In this document: positions 35,096 to 36,764 of the stretch, piece after piece
Layout of the letters: each line of letters opens with the position of its first letter
Position numbering within the stretch: position 1 is the stretch's first letter
Origin: an uncultured Methanomicrobiales archaeon
GTDB lineage: Archaea > Halobacteriota > Methanomicrobia > Methanomicrobiales > Methanospirillaceae
DNA: 36,764 nucleotides
Reading direction: 5' to 3'
Assembly (NCBI GenBank): GCA_903819595.1
Contig: CAIJED010000105.1
Span: 1 to 36,764, forward strand
Notes under the pieces: generated by a model
What the model saw: only the letters and a program-made list of their open reading frames with translations
Database searches by the model: none
Told to the model about the DNA's origin: nothing
Position numbers and translations under genes: made by a program

Positions 35096-36121
35096 ATGAC
35101 ACCGGTTTCTCTCAAGAACGGAGCATTTTATAACTGTGACTGTATTACCGGGGCCCGGGAATATATCCCTGATAACTCAGTGGACTTAATCATTACCGAT
35201 CCACCCTACGGGATTAACGGGGACAAACTGCACAAACATTACAACCGAAACGAAGAATTTGTCGTTGGAGGGTATGTTGAAATCCCGCAAAATGAGTATG
35301 CAGATTTCAGTATCCTGTGGATAACCGAGGCAGAACGCGTGTTACGACCCGGAGGTTCGCTCTATATCGTATCGGGATACACAAATCTTATCGATATCCT
35401 GAATGCCTTACGGAACACCCGCCTTAACGAGATAAATCATATTATCTGGAAATATAATTTTGGGGTTTTTACACGTCAAAAATACGTTTCATCCCATTAT
35501 CACATACTCTTTTACGAAAAGCCGGGGGGTACCCGGACATTCAATCTCGAATCACGTTATGGCCTCGACGAAAGGAACGGGGAGAACCGGTCACTCAATA
35601 ATTATGATCGGGAAGATGTCTGGGTGATTAACAGGGAGTACAAACCTGGCCAGGTAAAGAACAAAAATGAACTGCCCACAAAATTACTCATTAAAATGAT
35701 GCAATACAGCAGTAATGAAGGCGACCTTATCTGTGATTTCTTCCTTGGAGGATTTTCCACCGCAAAAGTCGCAATTGGTCTTAACCGGAGGGTGACAGGG
35801 TTTGAAATTTCCTGCGGGATGTTCGAGACTAAGACCAGGGAGATTGCCGCAATAATTCCCGGCAATCTTATTCCAGGACTAAGAAATCCGACAGTCAGTA
35901 CGCTTGAAAACCCGGGAAAAGCCTGGACCGACGACGAGTTGCAACGTCTGAAAATGGGATTTATGAGGCTTAATGTAATTGGAATGACGAAAAAGGATAT
36001 AATCGCGGAACTGGGTGCAGAGCACGGGCGGGGACGTTTCGCAATTTTAAACGCACTCAAAAAAATAAATTGTTACAATGACGTAAAGTCTTCACCGGTT
36101 ACATTAGATAAATTCTCGTGA
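35096..36121 (+). CDS. Beta-class DNA methyltransferase (N4-C or N6-A), apparently solitary
   Basis: The 341-residue enzyme has catalytic DPPY at residues 35-38, followed by LRPGGSLYIVSG (about 83-94). The S-adenosylmethionine motif comes late, as DFFLGGFSTAKVAI (about 214-227) after NELPTKLLIKMMQ. Catalytic motif first and cofactor motif last is the beta class, which modifies exocyclic amino groups in DNA. The consensus F-x-G-S-G is F-L-G-G-F here, a slight departure. A C-terminal helical segment (about 285-332; WTDDELQRLK then GMTKKDIIAELG) resembles a SANT/HTH unit that may help target recognition. No restriction gene is adjacent in the window. The substrate sequence is unknown. Confidence 0.9.
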   Translation: MTPVSLKNGAFYNCDCITGAREYIPDNSVDLIITDPPYGINGDKLHKHYNRNEEFVVGGYVEIPQNEYADFSILWITEAERVLRPGGSLYIVSGYTNLIDILNALRNTRLNEINHIIWKYNFGVFTRQKYVSSHYHILFYEKPGGTRTFNLESRYGLDERNGENRSLNNYDREDVWVINREYKPGQVKNKNELPTKLLIKMMQYSSNEGDLICDFFLGGFSTAKVAIGLNRRVTGFEISCGMFETKTREIAAIIPGNLIPGLRNPTVSTLENPGKAWTDDELQRLKMGFMRLNVIGMTKKDIIAELGAEHGRGRFAILNALKKINCYNDVKSSPVTLDKFS

Positions 36122-36764
36122 CAAATTACGGGAAAAAAATCAACGTATAAAACGTATCCGGACCATTCCATATCAATTTCTTCCGTGAATTCACAGCCTT
36201 GAATGAGCGTTAAGAGTACCGGATTCTCTGGAATGATATTTCCCAGCATGACACTCCAGAGTCCCTGGCAAACCCCCACGGGGAGCAGGGAGGACTACGA
36301 TATGCTTAGGCAACGTTATGCTTGGGAATCCCGCATGTGAACAGGAAATGATGACCGGAACGGTTGAAAAAACTCTTCCTCTCTCCTGATACAGTAAACC
36401 GTTTGCCCCCCAACCGAAAAAAGGTCCGGACAAATTTGTCAGTCAGTTCCTGTAAAAAAGATAATCGAAGGCTTTGAATTTGGAGTGCTGATGCCTTAGC
36501 CCGGCAATAGGTCGGGACGATTAAATCGAATATTTTTCCTATTTCCAACAAAAAATGTGCAATCGCGCAAAAGAGATAGAAGAATTAAGACCTGTAATCC
36601 GCACCCTGCCGCATAACATTTTATTTTTAATCTTCCGGACACGCCTCCACCCGGAGCCCTCCCCCAGCTATTCACAACATTTTGTGAGTAAGGTAACATC
36701 CACTATTCAATATTATACGACAATTGTGTAAGGTCTCCTTTTAGAAATTTCAAGTGTTACAAGT
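36122..36764. other. Non-coding right end of the window
   Basis: No supported gene. A 58-codon plus frame at 36555-36731 and several short minus frames are open but have no ribosome binding site or family pattern. The stretch is AT-rich at the far right (36700-36764), suggesting a promoter for a gene beyond the window. The gene following the methyltransferase cannot be seen. Confidence 0.35.

Noticed and set aside
10295-36121. Restriction-modification pair formed by the nuclease-like protein and the methyltransferase
   Set aside because: They lie 24 kb apart with many unrelated genes between them; nothing links them.
36306-36551. 81-codon minus frame at the right end, faintly transposase-like
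   Set aside because: No catalytic motif, ribosome binding site or terminal repeats; cannot be supported.

Overview
The window is archaeal and most likely from a methanogen of the order Methanomicrobiales (Methanoregulaceae-like). RNA polymerase is split into separate H, B'', B', A' and A'' genes. TATA-box promoters often sit about 25-35 nt before a start codon, and other genes carry GGTGAT-type ribosome binding sites. An archaeal-type riboflavin/F420 reductase gene is present. Multi-PAS sensors, PEGA and S-layer-like proteins and Cache lipoproteins are typical of this order. The taxonomic call is an inference from gene content.

Region 1 (1-9916) is the information-processing core. A PAC2-family protein and a DUF473-like protein lie on the plus strand, followed by tRNA-Arg(UCU). 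Converging on them from the minus strand is the block tRNA-Lys(UUU), rpoH, rpoB2 (B''), rpoB1 (B'), rpoA1 (A'), rpoA2 (A''), rpl30e and nusA, with gaps of about 0-16 nt or 4-nt overlaps. The block stops after nusA; the ribosomal S12/S7 and elongation factor genes that follow in many euryarchaea are absent.

Region 2 (10295-18209) is mixed. It holds an uncharacterised protein with a nuclease-like motif pattern, a DUF362/ferredoxin protein, an ArsB/NhaD-type permease, arfC, a small four-helix membrane protein, a PEGA surface protein and an isochorismatase-family hydrolase.

Region 3 (18210-25414) is regulatory and membrane related. A long non-coding stretch rich in inverted repeats precedes two overlapping genes for TMEM175-like membrane proteins, in both of which the signature aspartate appears to be Asn. 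Next is a 1243-residue protein with an N-terminal winged helix, eight PAS domains and one GAF domain but no kinase, preceded by a perfect 12-bp palindrome. A small HEAT-repeat protein follows.

Region 4 (25415-34506) is a cell-surface and sensing neighbourhood: a lipoprotein, a secreted C39-like cysteine peptidase, a lipoprotein with three Cache-like repeats, a membrane sensor kinase homologue and a secreted GH26-like glycoside hydrolase. The kinase homologue lacks the phosphoacceptor His and the G2 glycines. Its start codon overlaps the stop codon of an unknown 161-residue protein, and a 58-residue ORF with an excellent ribosome binding site lies just upstream.

Region 5 (34507-36764) holds a solitary beta-class DNA methyltransferase with a C-terminal helical domain, flanked by non-coding DNA. 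I saw no CRISPR array, insertion sequence, integrase or rRNA gene. The best candidates for something undescribed are the pseudokinase with its two upstream small genes, the DNA-binding multi-PAS regulator with its palindrome, and the TMEM175-like pair with its repeat-rich upstream region.
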